A DNA stretch of 64,000 nt, from contig NC_067195.1 of the NCBI RefSeq assembly GCF_000699445.3, positions 65,530,591 to 65,594,590 on the forward strand, given 5' to 3'. The first letter of the stretch is position 1; each line of letters starts with the position of its first letter. Under the pieces are notes generated by a model, which ran no database searches, had not been told where the DNA came from, and was given only the letters and a program-made list of their open reading frames with translations. Positions 23,465 to 35,534 of this stretch are shown in pieces. This DNA is from Schistosoma haematobium (Eukaryota > Platyhelminthes > Trematoda > Strigeidida > Schistosomatidae). The translations under genes and the position numbers were made by a program.

Positions 23465-23520
23465 TTCCAGGTTTTCCATGTTGGTCTAGCTTCAATTGAC
23501 TCATGATTTCAACCAGTGAA
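23419..23520 (+). repeat. Inverted-repeat HHR element, copy E (solo 3' half)
   Basis: Only the ribozyme and 3' tail of the unit: HHR core (23419-23464), then 'TTCCAGGTTTTCCATG' and 'TTCAATTGACTCATGATTTC'. No left arm and no tRNA-like head, so a 5'-truncated copy. Closest to the consensus of all copies in the window. Confidence 0.75.
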
Positions 23521-26500
23521 ATAACATATGTAAATGTTGTTCAATAAGGTACAGTTTTTTATTGTTACCTATTTCAAGATTTTAATTCTTTCAACAAAAA
23601 ACGAAACATACACTATATAAGATATTTTTATTTGTATTCATACGCCAATATTGTTCTATGTAATGAAGGTCTTGCCATGGATCGTGAGTACATAATATTG
23701 AAAAGTTTAATGCTGATATGAAAGAGAAGTTTAGAACTATTTGGTTTTCATTCGTTATCTACCAACACTCAATTCATAACAAACCTATATGCAGATTTGA
23801 TAGATTTAATTTTATTAAATGACTTGAGAAAAGACACATGGAAGTTCACTACAAAGTTAATACAAATTAAATCAGTTGATATGATGGGTTTTTTTAAATG
23901 TCGATAATGAGGTATTTCCAAAAAACATTCTGTTAACTGACAACTATGGAATGAATTTTATCTCAATGATAAATGATTTCAATCTTTGTCGCTAACTGTT
24001 AACTAACACTGAAGACATATTAAGCATTTTTACGAAGACAGTAACATATTTTTTTAAATTAAGTAAATGAAGTGAAGATTTAGTAAAACTGATGATCGTA
24101 ACAACCAAACGAAGAAAGTATAATTGTAAATATGGCTAAAATATGAGTTTAGGTAGAATTCATTACTCGCTCACTGTCAAATCACAATGCTCTAATAGTC
24201 GAACCTTCGTGTTTTAGATAATTACTGTGAAAGATGTTCTATTCTTTTCATTTCGATAAGGAGCTTAGGTTAATTGATATGGATTTGCATACTTACGGTT
24301 TCTGTATTATTCAGAGAGCACTCACTTTCATCAAGTGATCAACAACGTGGCGGCATTTAAAGAATAGTTTACTGATAATGTACGCTAGTTGGTTTAAACT
24401 AAGTGAGCTAACTGGGATCACAGTATAAAACATGAAATAATTAACTATTTTGGTAATGAAAATAGATCATATAAAGTTCAATCTGATCTTGTAGTCACTT
24501 TATTTATAGCTACACTACAGTGAAATCGACTCAGAATCTCTTTTTATGCTATCTCCTGCATACCAAACATTATTTTGTCTTCGTACAAGATAAAATTACC
24601 ATTATTATTGTAAAACTGTTGATTCAATAGCTGACCGAATCCCAATTAAAGATCAAAATCTAAAGATTTAGTTCATCTTTGAAACAATTTACTCCTCTCA
24701 AATGAATATTTATTCAGTATATTTATATTCTGAACTGGCTTGACTTATTCAATCATAAACAGCTAAAAGTTAAGTAACAAAGAACTATGAATTTATCCTG
24801 TTGTTAAAGCATTACTTCTCTTAATTTGTTTACATGTGCATGGAATCAAAGGCATGAAAATTTTACGATGCCGTTAAGTCCCATTTCGTTTATCACAACA
24901 TTGTTACACTTCAAAAACAACTTATTTAATGCTCACTGTTATCTACTCAAAAATATAAAAACCATAGTTCATTAAAATTGTCTAGACTGAATACTGTGTA
25001 CTAGAATCTTTCGTTTTGTTTGTATTGATTCCTAAATAAATCTGGTAAATAGACTGAACTGCAGTCTGTGTACTGGATACCAGTACAATGCATTTTATCT
25101 CAAGTACAACACAAAGACACAGGGTCATTAATCGGATAAACGAAACTCAGAATGTGTCTGCTGATATTCACACATTTAATAAGATATTAGAGATTCCTTT
25201 TGGGAAAAATTAAATTAGGTAATTTTTTTTATTATAGTTTGCTACTTAATGCAACATATGTATAGTTATCTGTTAACATTATACAACCTCTTGAGTTAAT
25301 TACTACATATAATGACACTATTTCTGGTAAAATCTCTTTTAATAAATTGTTCTACTGTACTTAGAGTGTTAATTGTTTTATACCGATACTGATAGCTTGC
25401 TGGTTTAGATCAATTCTTACGTGAAGTTCATTAAAACATAAGCAAACTTTTGATTATATTTCACCAAATACAACAGCTATCTGTGTCATAAATCTCTATT
25501 ACGTTTGTTAATGATATTAGGAAAGCATTTACAACTGAATTAATTATCAAACTGTCCAATAAATCCTTAGTTTTCTTCTTGTTAAACTATATTACACTCT
25601 CAAAGCAGTTCCGCTAAACTTGTTCCTTTTTGATACCCACGGACTATATTAGGCATCTACCCTAGAAAAACAGATCAATCATAAATGTAAACAGAAATTT
25701 CTATAGCTTTTTAGTTCTATCACTTAAAATTAGTCTCCTGAATCTAATAATTTCTCGTATGATTATTATATTGCCTACTGCCTACAGTGAAAAATTTTCA
25801 GGTCATTTTCACCTTTAGAGTAGTCAATCAACAGTATTTAATTATAATGAAATAAGTGAAAAGACTTACTTTTGAATTCAATTAACAACAAATTTAATTT
25901 TGATTGAAATTAACTATTATTAATTGGGTTAGAATATTTCTGCTAGGAAACAACCAGGAAAAAAGTTACTATCGATCATCATTTACCACTGTTAGCTTGT
26001 TAAATGCTTTATAGTTACTGACTATAGTAATTAGATATTTATTGTCCCGTATAAAACCCGAAGGGGGACATACTTCTTATTCCAAACTCACCCAATCTAT
26101 ATCGAAGACTATTTAAAGATCAATTAATTTGAATGTCTTGATTTGTCTACTAATGTTTTCAGACATAACTCCATGTGGTACTTGAAAGTGAACTTTACAA
26201 GTGAATTTCAAGCAATAAAACTTTAAACACAGAAATTTAACATAGACAATAATTTATATCTCACAAAAAGTCTTCCCTTCAAAGTTTTCAGTCAAAAACA
26301 TACATTTAGGCACAACTATTTGCTTGTACAATAATAATCAGTGACTGTCAACTTTTATGACCGTTAAAAAAACTCAGTAAAGAAGCCAAGTACCATTAAT
26401 TCTGTTAAAGCAAAGATTAGGTTATTGTTTATTAGTTGGCTTGTTGAGTGCATAAATTAACTGTAAATGATGAGAGTAAAGATCATAAAATAATGATTCT

Positions 26501-26626
26501 ACATTTATAACACTTACAGAATGCCAGTAAACTAATCAATTTTAAAATAGTATCCTTATCAAAATATTAATTACTTTTATCCGTAACTATGAATGGTAGT
26601 TAACTAAATGGAATTTACTTCTAAAA
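23521..26626. other. AT-rich spacer, nothing recognised
   Basis: About 3.1 kb with no long frame, repeat pair or RNA motif that I can support. Confidence 0.6.
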
Positions 26627-26866
26627 TAGTGGTTGGAGGTAGTCAACAGGAAACCCTGAACCCAGGTTTCACGCTACTTCACACTCGTCAGTAAGATGTG
26701 CCTATAATCTAGAGGGAACTAATACTCTCTGACGGATTCGTTCCCGTGTCACCCAGATTCACAATCAAAGACGTTACCACTGAGCAATTCGAGCCACGAC
26801 TGACCTTCTGTAGGACTGAGATGTATTTATAATTGATTGATCACCACCCAATGATTTATAGCATTA
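26627..26866 (-). repeat. tRNA-derived SINE family 'T', copy 2
   Basis: Minus-strand unit with A-box-like TGCTCAGTGGTAAC (26772-26785) and B-box-like CGGGAACGAATCC (26733-26745), then an HHR-like segment ending in 'CCTGTTGACTACCTCC'. The 5' outer part present in the 31.2 kb copy is mostly missing. Family name not recognised. Confidence 0.6.
26659..26691 (-). ncRNA. Hammerhead-like core, degenerate (family T)
   Basis: On the minus strand: CTGACGA (26691-26685), a wobble-rich stem II GTGT...GCGT, GAAAC, then ACCTGGGT, close to the palindrome ACCTAGGT, with a GTT triplet. Stem I is not convincing. Same positions as in the 30943-30974 copy. Confidence 0.4.
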
Positions 26867-26869
26867 TCC

Positions 26870-29180
26870 AAAATGTACAACAGTATTTTTCATACATTAG
26901 TCAAAAAAATTTAAAATTATATCACGATATACTTGTTTTTAATGAAGACCAATCAATGACAAGATAAATATCAGTACTATCATAAAGTATTAAAATACAT
27001 TGTTATGCAATAAGTATTAAAAGTGATCAGTTGTATACTAAGTAACTGATCGCTAACAATCAATTGTATTTTCGTCATGTTTTATTCTTGTAATGTATTG
27101 AAATCTTATACATATTCAAGTATATACATACGTTTTGTATTATAATATGATAATTTATCATAATTACTATTATTATCATCATCTTATTCATCAGTGACTT
27201 TAAAATAATAAAAAAAGGACAATACCATTACAAAATGTTAGATGAAGCTTGTTGTACAGTATTTATGGATAATTTGTCTTCTATGTTTGATTTATTGTAG
27301 TTGTCTTTTAGTTCCATCGATTGCATGATTAATGAAAGTGGATATGTGAAGAAAAAAAAAACTCATTTTTTTCTCAAACAAACTAAAACTTTTGAAAAGT
27401 TGAATATGATATTTCTTATAGAGAACAAGAAGGAAGATAATAAGACTGAAGATAAAAAAAAAGAACACACTCTATTTTCATTCTTTTCATTTTGATCACC
27501 TTAATATACACAGGCATATGAAAGAAAGAAAGAAAAAAAGAAAAAAACTAGGTTACAAACATAGTGAAAGGTGGATCAATGAAAATCTTGATGTAACGAT
27601 AAGTTTTATTTTCGTTTTTTTGTTGTTTTTTTTTTTGTTTTTTGAAGGTTGAATATTAAAGTTAGAGTTGAAAATTCAATAATATTCGAATAGTTTAACA
27701 AAGGACAACAAATATGTACTTTAATTTCAATCTTAATTAGATAGAAATGAACGTTAATTCATTATAAGTAAACTAATTTGTGAGTTTATAGGACTATGTT
27801 TAGTAGTTTCATTTAAGAAGTATGTTGTTTTAAATAAAAGATTATGAAAACAAAAGAATATTGAGTTACTTTTATAGTACGCATATTGACTGAATGCAAT
27901 TTGTTACAGTACAAAAATCTACTTATAATTTGTAAGGAATGTTAATTTTCAATCTTCCTTAAAATGATATTAATTATAAGAGGTAGATTAAATGAACACC
28001 AAACTAACAGAACGAATATGTTACATAAGTTTATCGGTGTTATTGCCATGATTGGATTGGATAGTTTCAAATAAATTGAGCATTTGTCAGACAGTTTTGT
28101 TTACTTTGAAGAAGTAGGCTACATTAAGTCACGAAATGTTAAAAATACAATTTTTCTACTCATTGTGATATAACAAAAATATGTTTATTATGAATATGTT
28201 ACATATAATTATTAAAGATGATCAATTAATAGATATATTTGATCCAAAACAACCAATAATTTCCCAAAGATATTTATCAATCCTTAGTATTAAAATTCGA
28301 AAGAAATAGTTGAGCTTTGATGAATCGAGAGATATGCTTTATACATTGTCAAGTATTATGGTTTTTTATCAAGTGATCTTCGATACATTACACAATCAGA
28401 TTGTAGTAAATTAAATGTTTGTTTCGAAGACCTACACGAAGCTACTAAGAAATCAAGGTGAATTCACTGGTAGAAATCAGTCAAACGTTTGTAACACTTA
28501 TAGATTGCTGTATGGAATATTGCTGATCAACTATGCATAAGAATTCATCTGATTATATTTAAAATTGTTAAAATTTGAAGGTATTTAAGAATAGTGTTTA
28601 CTTCTCTCTTTACCCTGAAGTGTCTAATTTTAATATACCAATGAAATGTTATTTTATTACATAGAAATTCAGTAATCAGTGTATTGTTTATTCAGTTACC
28701 GAATATACAAATGAAATTAACTTCATCCTCTAGTCAAATTAAATATCTTCATTCAAACATAAAATATATTCTAATCAAAACAATACAAGGTCAATCAGAT
28801 GACATAATAGAATTATAAGAAGCTCTATGTTAGAGCACTTAGTCAATCATGCTCTTCTAATTTGCATAAATTTATCTTTTATAAATATCTACAGAATACC
28901 TTCCGCGACCCATTCTTCCAGATTTCTTTCATTACGTATAGTATAAACCATAGGAATGCACACAAATCAGACTAATTTTTATATTCAGAGAAAATCTTTG
29001 CAGTCATTTCATTCCAAGTGGTCATCTAAATTAATTTTACAATTTCATTTACACTCCGCAACCTTATTCAATTTTTTGTTATTCTAAATTCAATGTAATT
29101 CTAGTTTGAATTTTATCAGCGTTAGTCCTACTGATAAAAATAAAAGCATGTTCATTATTAAACCCTTCTAAGTTTAAAAT
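26870..29180. other. AT-rich spacer with purine and poly-T runs
   Basis: Contains A/G-rich runs at 27345-27550 (GAAAGAAAGAAAGAAA type) and a poly-T-rich stretch at 27606-27645. The lysine-rich frame 27301-27495 comes from these runs and is not supported as a gene. Confidence 0.6.
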
Positions 29181-29400
29181 GTCATCAGTGCTCACTGGTG
29201 ACTGGCTTCATGAGGGAATTCTCGGAATTTTAGTGGAAAGCCGTTACCAGTGGAGCTAATCCATGTCAGATAGAGACAGGTATCTACCTCAATACGATGA
29301 AAGGTGATCGCGCAATTTCGTGGATTGGTTGAGGTTGGACATTAACACCGTTGGAAACCGTCTCAGTGGTCTACAGGTTAAGCGTTCGTGCACGATTACT
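29181..29400 (+). repeat. SINE-like fragment with tRNA-like head
   Basis: 29310-29400 carries the head of the HHR family: 'GACATTAACACCGTTGG', then GTCTCAGTGGTCTACAGGTTAAGCG (A box split here as GTCTCAGTGG and TCTACAGGTTAAGCG). It breaks off before the B box. The upstream part (29181-29305, 'GTGCTCACTGGTGACTGG') is not recognised. Confidence 0.5.
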
Positions 29401-29536
29401 ATATTAAGTTTACATACATCACAAATATAAGAATACATCCTGTTTCTTAAATTTAAAATGTTTGTATTCGATTTTTTTAAATAATAATCTTAGTTTTATT
29501 TACGATTATTATTCCTCAGTGTTTTACATTTTTTGT

Positions 29537-29904
29537 CAGTATGGGGTTGTGGAGACTATTATATTTTTGATTAACATCATGAACCGATTGATGTTAGACT
29601 ACCATTGGAAACCTCAAAGCTCTGAACGGCCGTTTCGTCCCATCGTGGAACTCTTCAGTAGTGCATGTCCATGATCCCACTGGCGGGATTGGTTGTTGTC
29701 AGACATTAACACTGTTAGATACCGGTTCAGTAGTTCACACGCGAGACTGAGGGCGCCGGGTTTGAATCCCGTTTACGGGATCATGGATGCTCACTGTTGA
29801 GGACAAAATGACCTTCCAGTGCCTCCAGGTTTTCAATGGTGGTCCAACATTGATCAGTTCATGATCTCAATCAAAAACTCTATAATCTCTACAACCCCAT
29901 ACTG
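29537..29904 (+). repeat. Inverted-repeat HHR element, copy F with outer termini
   Basis: Both ends are visible: CAGTATGGGGTTGTGGAG (29537) and its inverse CTACAACCCCATACTG (29904), so the element is 368 bp with long inverted arms. The middle has the 'GACATTAACACTGTTAGATA' linker and a plus-strand B box GGGTTTGAATCCCG (29758-29771). The left arm (minus strand) keeps CTGAAGA (29658-29652), a GTTCC/GGGAC stem II, GAAAC and the palindrome ACGGCCGT, followed by GTT. The right-arm HHR has lost stem II. No convincing target-site duplication was seen. Confidence 0.7.
29619..29664 (-). ncRNA. Hammerhead ribozyme, near-complete core (copy F left arm)
   Basis: Minus strand: CTGAAGA, stem II GTTCC/GGGAC (five pairs including a G-U), GAAA, stem III palindrome ACGGCCGT, triplet GTT instead of GTC, and a weak stem I (GCACTA against CAGAGC). 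Core bases are intact; poor stem I makes activity doubtful. Confidence 0.55.
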
Positions 29905-30369
29905 ATGATTATTATTATCTTTTTTTCAGAAGTTTATTCTTCTATATAAGGAGTAACAAACACATGAAGTCTTATCGTACGTAAAAACTGTGGACAATTC
30001 TGATATTAAAATTTATGAATAACTGAATAAACAATATAAGAAAAGATCCATATTGGAATTCTATATTATGCGTAAACAAGTGTATTTCTTTGTTATAGTT
30101 TTCTTTTCTTGCTATACTAGATAGAAATCTACTACCCAAAACAAACATGTTTTATACATGTCTTTATGATCAAGCATTACTGATAAATTATTAATAATAA
30201 TATCAATCTGAATATTCTTTATTTAAATTACTTCAATAATAACTGTTTTGTAAGTGTTTTCTTGATTTTTGTCAAAGATTTACTGCTTTTTTACATACCT
30301 TTTCTTTCCTTCTAAAACTGGTAATTTATAAAAATCTAGATAGAGCAATTTAAACGATTGAAATTTTTT

Positions 30370-30658
30370 GGTGAGACTATAATTCATGGATAAACCAATC
30401 AGGTATAAGATAATAGGTTTTGGATTTTAGCGCGAAATTCACCCATCCATTTGGCTAAATAGCGTCTTGGTATTATAGATGATGTCATATCGTGATGAAA
30501 ACTCTAAATCTAATTCCTAACCATAACCATCAACTGTAATTCATAATTCGAATTCCTTACACTAGTTTATAACCCTCATTTGGTCCTAGTTATCAGGTGG
30601 ACACTCTCAAGGTCACTTTAACGTCGCTCAAAAGTTGTCCATATACTATCGGCTCACC
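30370..30658. mobile_element. MITE-like element with short terminal inverted repeats
   Basis: Starts GGTGAGACTATAATTCATGG and ends CCATATACTATCGGCTCACC, giving imperfect terminal inverted repeats of about 20 bp. A diverged copy lies at 51332-51616, with internal sequence in the opposite orientation (30590-30640 'GGACACTCTCAAGGTCACTT' against 51371-51392 'TGACCTTGAGAGTGTCCACC'). 289 bp, no coding capacity. Superfamily not determined. Confidence 0.6.
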
Positions 30659-30907
30659 GATTATTTACAATATTTATTAGATATTTAATGTGTTTAAAAA
30701 GAGATTCGTGTAAGTATTCCATAAATGATACAACTTGCTAAAGTTAGTTTTTTAAATCGTATTTCAGTACAGTTTGTTTTACAATACCTGTTATAATATT
30801 CAAAATGTATCGACAGTTTTTATGCATCTCAATATAATAGCTTTTAACGCTATTCATGGTTAATCTCATGAGTGTGTGTACATCATAACTGAGATCGTTT
30901 GATATAA

Positions 30908-31252
30908 GATGGTGATTAGAGGTAGTCAACAGGAAATCCTGAACCTAGGTTTCACGCTACTTCACACTCGTCAGTAAGGTGTACTTGTAATCCTGAGGGA
31001 ACTGATGCTCCCCGACGGATTCGATCCCTTGTTACCCAGCTTCACAGTCAGAGACGTTACCACTAGACTATACGGTCTGCAACTGACCTTCTGTAGGACT
31101 GAGATGTATTTACAATCATCTTATCTCAACATAGTGCACGCAATGTCGAGTTACCTAGACTGGTGGCCACATTGCAACTTGGTCGATAGGATTCGATCTG
31201 CACTAAGTAGGACCTGACATACATGACATTGATCACCACCCAGTGATCAATC
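30908..31252 (-). repeat. tRNA-derived SINE family 'T', fullest copy
   Basis: On the minus strand: outer part GATCACTGGGTGGTGATCAA, then ACTCGACATTGCGTGCAC, then a tRNA-like head with A box TAGTCTAGTGGTAAC (31070-31056) and B box GGGATCGAATCC (31029-31018), then an HHR-like core (30974-30943) and the end 'CCTGTTGACTACCTCTAATC'. The A/B boxes argue for pol III transcription from the minus strand. The order head-then-ribozyme is the same as in Sm-alpha. Confidence 0.65.
30940..30974 (-). ncRNA. Hammerhead-like core with palindromic stem III (family T)
   Basis: Minus strand: CTGACGA (30974-30968), a 14-nt stem II segment GTGTGAAGTAGCGT whose ends pair only with wobbles here (GTGC/GCGC would pair better; the 3.7-kb copy keeps GTGC on the 5' side), GAAA, then ACCTAGGT as palindromic stem III and a GTT triplet (GTC in the copy at 3.7 kb). 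Stem I is poorly supported. A hammerhead relative is likely, but this copy is decayed. Confidence 0.45.
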
Positions 31253-31255
31253 AAC

Positions 31256-32735
31256 TGTAAAACAAAAATCCTTTGGTATACTAATCACTAATAGTAAATA
31301 AATCCAATCTACTATTAATGTCATGAAATGTTGTATTTATAAGCTCATATTTGACAGGAGTACTCTTATATTTTGTCTATGGGTTGAAAAAAAAAGAAAA
31401 TTTCTTGTTATTGAAGTTTGATATTCTCACGTATTACCAATTTGAGTTGTCTATGTCAGATATAGTTTAAATCATGCTTAAGAGAAAAATATTAATCTCA
31501 CTGTCATACCCATCAAAACAAGTTTAAATTCGGACGTAATGTTATGTAAATAGGAATAGATTAATAAATAAATGTATATACCTATGATGGTAATACATTT
31601 TTAATAACATTTAGCAAACAATAAGATTATTCATAAAAAGCTCGTGGTGCACATTAAGTAAATATAAAACTAATGAGGTTTTCTATGGCATTTTTTTTCA
31701 TTACTCTTTATCTGACAAGAATGATCTTACATTTAACTTTTGGCCCCTATATTTTAAAATGTTATTACCCAACAGTAAATGATCCTATACTATGTGTTCT
31801 ATTTCATTAATTATATTCTTTCTGGTCGATTGAAACCAAGGTAAAGTCATAAAGTTTAGCAGTAATTGTTCGAAAATCTACCTCCAAAAGAAAAACTAAT
31901 ATTGATATCCAGAGCTTTGCATATCCTTTATTAAAAATTACAGTGTTCTCCTTTAATCTTGTCACATGACTTATTCAACAGTTGCCATTAATCCTCTGAA
32001 ATTTTAACGACTTTTTAAAAGAAATTTCTCACCGTGATCACCAAATAATATAAAACGATTACTCACGCATAACACAAGTGACATATTATCTGCAAGTCAA
32101 ACTACTGCATGAAATGAATTGCAGACTAAACCAGTTACTTCGAGAAAAATGAAATATTAAACAGACAGCTTCTGTAATTCATGCTATACCATAAAATTTC
32201 ATGTTTACATATCAAAGTCTTATCTTCATCAACAATAAACATTGTCAAATGAGTAACAGACGTTTCCTTTGTATAACAATAGATCAGTGACATGGCTTTT
32301 GATTGAAAAATATATTTTTATATGATCAATATAACAACAAGTTAAGTTTTTAATTGCTCAAACAAATATCCATATTTCATCTTATGAAATTCTTAACTAT
32401 ATAGAACAATTTCTCATTATGTCTTATTGTTTACTTAAAATCAAGCCATACATTCACATGTCTTTTTTGTTCTTGTTTTCACGTTACTGGAATTGTTGGG
32501 GTAAAAATCTTTCGATAATGTAATAAGAAGACGAAGATTATCAGAACTATGGGATATATTAGCGTAATACATTTCAAACAATCTGATCACACATATACTT
32601 GTCAAGAACATTTATATATAAAAGCATAAAAGGTCAAATAGACTGGAAATGGAGGGTAGGAGCAGACAAGGATAATAAAGCAAATAATATGAAAACAATT
32701 AGAAACCTCATCACTCTCGATAAAAAGCTAATATT
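31256..32735. other. AT-rich spacer with one short shared segment
   Basis: No gene recognised. The 50-bp segment at 32512-32561 recurs on the opposite strand at 42265-42314 (see findings). Confidence 0.5.
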
Positions 32736-32739
32736 ACTA

Positions 32740-32965
32740 GGGTAGGTTTAAGGTGAAAACAAACGTTTTTGAATACACAGAGGGGGTTTGAATTTTTGTA
32801 TGGCTAAGACTTCAATAAAACCTTATTAGTACACCCTTTTACACTTTTGTACAACACCACAAAAGCCGAGTTAAGATCAATCTTATGACCTGTTTCAACT
32901 ATATGTTTGGCCATAGAAGATGATGGATGTTTATCCTCTACTCTTATCAGGTCATTCGATTCTAT
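32740..32965 (-). pseudogene. Penelope-like element, GIY-YIG endonuclease C-terminus
   Basis: Minus-strand translation gives SSSMAKHIVETGHKIDLNSA and FVVLYKSVKGC, then, after a frameshift, AIQKFKPPLCIQKRLF. This is the C-terminal part of a Penelope-type GIY-YIG endonuclease (conserved 'H..ETGH.ID' and 'AI...KP.LC.QK' segments). The N-terminal GIY-YIG motif itself is not present. The domain cuts target DNA for the element's reverse transcriptase. Fragment only, so non-functional. Confidence 0.75.
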
Positions 32966-34345
32966 TTGTTTCTGCATGTATTATTTTCGTTATATTTTAA
33001 TCTTTTGATTAATTGAATAAACATCATTTTATAATAATCATGGAACAATGTTATTTATACAGTAACTAGAAATATATATCGAAAACCTGATCATCAGAAC
33101 TTCTAATTATTATTTTTAAGCTTATATTTAATTATTTTATATGGAATTAATCTAGAACTATGCTTTCTGTAATGATATTAATGTATAAAATAGAATTTTC
33201 CGAAACTCTACTGACTGATATCACGATGATATAAAACGATAGCAAAAACTCAAATTGTTTGGTCAACAATGACTTTCAAAAGACAAACTAAAGATTTGCA
33301 TAATGCATAATCCACTGATAAGCATCAAGACTTATCTGTATATAGAAGATATCATTGTAATTGACCTATCTTGATGATTTTTGTTCAAACCTTTAAATCT
33401 AAATAACTTAATGTCAACTTCGTATTATTGCACAAATTATACACTGATTTCAGTCTACTTTCTTTCTGTCTAATGTTTTAATTCTTGAGGTTATGACCTA
33501 AGATTAGAGTTCTGAAACCTTGCAAATATAATTAAGACATTGAAACGATACTCAGATTATAAATTAAGCAGTTGACAATAACGGATTAATGTTCATTAAT
33601 ATACCTAAAAAGTTGAATGACTGATCATTCTAACCCTCTTCTCTTCTCTACATAAAAAATGATTCATAGAATAAATTCTTACTTTTCACTAAATCTCTAA
33701 ACTTTGTAATGAAATTTTGGGCTAAAAAACAGTTCAGTCAGTTAAGATGTTAAACTACAACGAAAACAAATCTAAATTTCTCATTCTCCATTGTGCTTTG
33801 AGAATAAATTCTACCGTAAAGTTTTGTTTTTAGAACCTCGAATAAGCTTCTTCCTGTGTTTGATTTACATATAACAAAATAGAGGGTCGAAAACAGTGAA
33901 TACTGCCGTTTTTCAATCTAGACTCCACTTCAAAATATATCGTTCGCCTATTGAATGACTGTCTCTGACGATAATCACTGACCTCGATGAATATTTTATA
34001 AAGTGATTTATTCTATCTGAATCTATTATCTAATTAATAGCTATGGTCATTTATTAATCTCTATACGCATAGTAAATGACTGATTCACATTCTAAATATC
34101 TTGTCGTTTGATACACATTCAAATTCTTCTACATATCCATTGACAATTCAAATGTTTACGTGATTTATCATAATGTTTTCATAAAAAGGTTATCTTTGTT
34201 ACATTTACAAAATCAATACAATAATGTTCATGTTTTTCATTATTTGTGATAAAAAGAGCTTCGTTTCTTTACAATTTGACTGCTTAGCATTAAATCACTA
34301 AATTTTACAATTCACATGATATGAAATATGTCAAAATATTATTCT

Positions 34346-34835
34346 ATACAATGATGATTTTAGAGTTTTGTTCTCTGAGCTGGATGGTTTGGTCGTGGAG
34401 CTTTCATCGTTCTTCTGAACGACATCATCAGCACAAACTTCAGGTAGAACTGAAGTGTTAGAATTTCTCCATATGTGTTTCACAGCTTGTTCTGTGCACC
34501 TCGATGTTGATTGGTTCTTATTGACCTTAAATTTGTCATTGTTTACTTCTTTCTTTTGGTTGAGCAAAGTGGAAGACAACCAAAAGAAAGAAGTAAACAA
34601 TGACAAATTTAAGGTCAATAAGAACCAATCAACATCGAGGTGCACAGAACAAGCTGTGAAACACATATGGAGAAATTCTAACACTTCAGTTCTACCTGAA
34701 GTTTGTGCTGATGATGTCGTTCAGAAGAACGATGAAAGCTCCACGACCAAACCATCCAGCTCAGAGAACAAAACTCCACCAAAATCATCCACCTGAGCTA
34801 CAAATCTTCTCCACCATCTCATACAATGATGATTT
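34346..34835. repeat. Perfect 199-bp palindrome inside a flanking direct repeat
   Basis: 34364-34562 and 34577-34775 are exact inverted copies, 199 bp each by base-by-base reading, with a 14-nt spacer (34563-34576). The whole is bounded by a 15-bp direct repeat ATACAATGATGATTT at 34346-34360 and 34821-34835, resembling a target-site duplication. Each arm encodes the same peptide end, e.g. STSRCTEQAVKHIWRNSNTS and SVLPEVCADDVVQKN, with a stop at 34795 on the plus strand. It looks like the 3' coding end of an mRNA inserted twice in inverted orientation. The parent gene is not recognised. Confidence 0.8.
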
Positions 34836-35534
34836 CACTACTGTTATGTAACAATGTACTTCATTTTCTGGTTCTAAATAAAATAATAGAAATGTGTATA
34901 AAGTACCTCATGATTATAGCAGCTAATTTGGAACATTACTTAATATCTACTATGTGTAATTGTACAGCTGTTACTTACAGGAAATAATTCTTAGTCAAAC
35001 TATACCTTTTTCAAGCTAAATTTAAAGAAAACAGAGAAGTCTATCGATTATTGATCATATAAACTTGATCTAAGATAATGTTATATTAATCATATATAGG
35101 CACATTAACCTTTTTCTCTCATTATAAACATGAAGTTGGATAATTCTATCAACAATTGGTTTGGCATTAAAAGCTAATTTATTGATTAACTTCAACTCTT
35201 CAAAAGAATCACTTTACCTTAGTGTTTTGTCAATCAAATAAGGCTCAGTACAGATTTTAAGAAAATTATTTATTGATATGTTCTACAGTTAGACTTAACC
35301 ACGAAAAGTCCTAATTTAGGTTTCATTAATTCAGACTGATGCAGTAAAAAGGCAATTTATGTCGATGGCTCCAAGAAGTGTTATTTTTGTAAACAATGAT
35401 GCCACATCAAAGGAAACCATAAAATTACCAGCAGTATTAATGTGGTTCACACTGTTGGCAAATTCAAATGAATCTATTAATGTAAACGTGGCGAATCTTT
35501 GACGGACTGGAATTTTTCAACTAAGCCCATAAAA

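Noticed and set aside
27301..27495. Lysine-rich 64-codon frame
   Set aside because: Translation of A-rich low-complexity runs.
34331..34796. Two mirrored genes on opposite strands
   Set aside because: They are the two arms of one palindrome; the shared peptide is explained by the inverted duplication.
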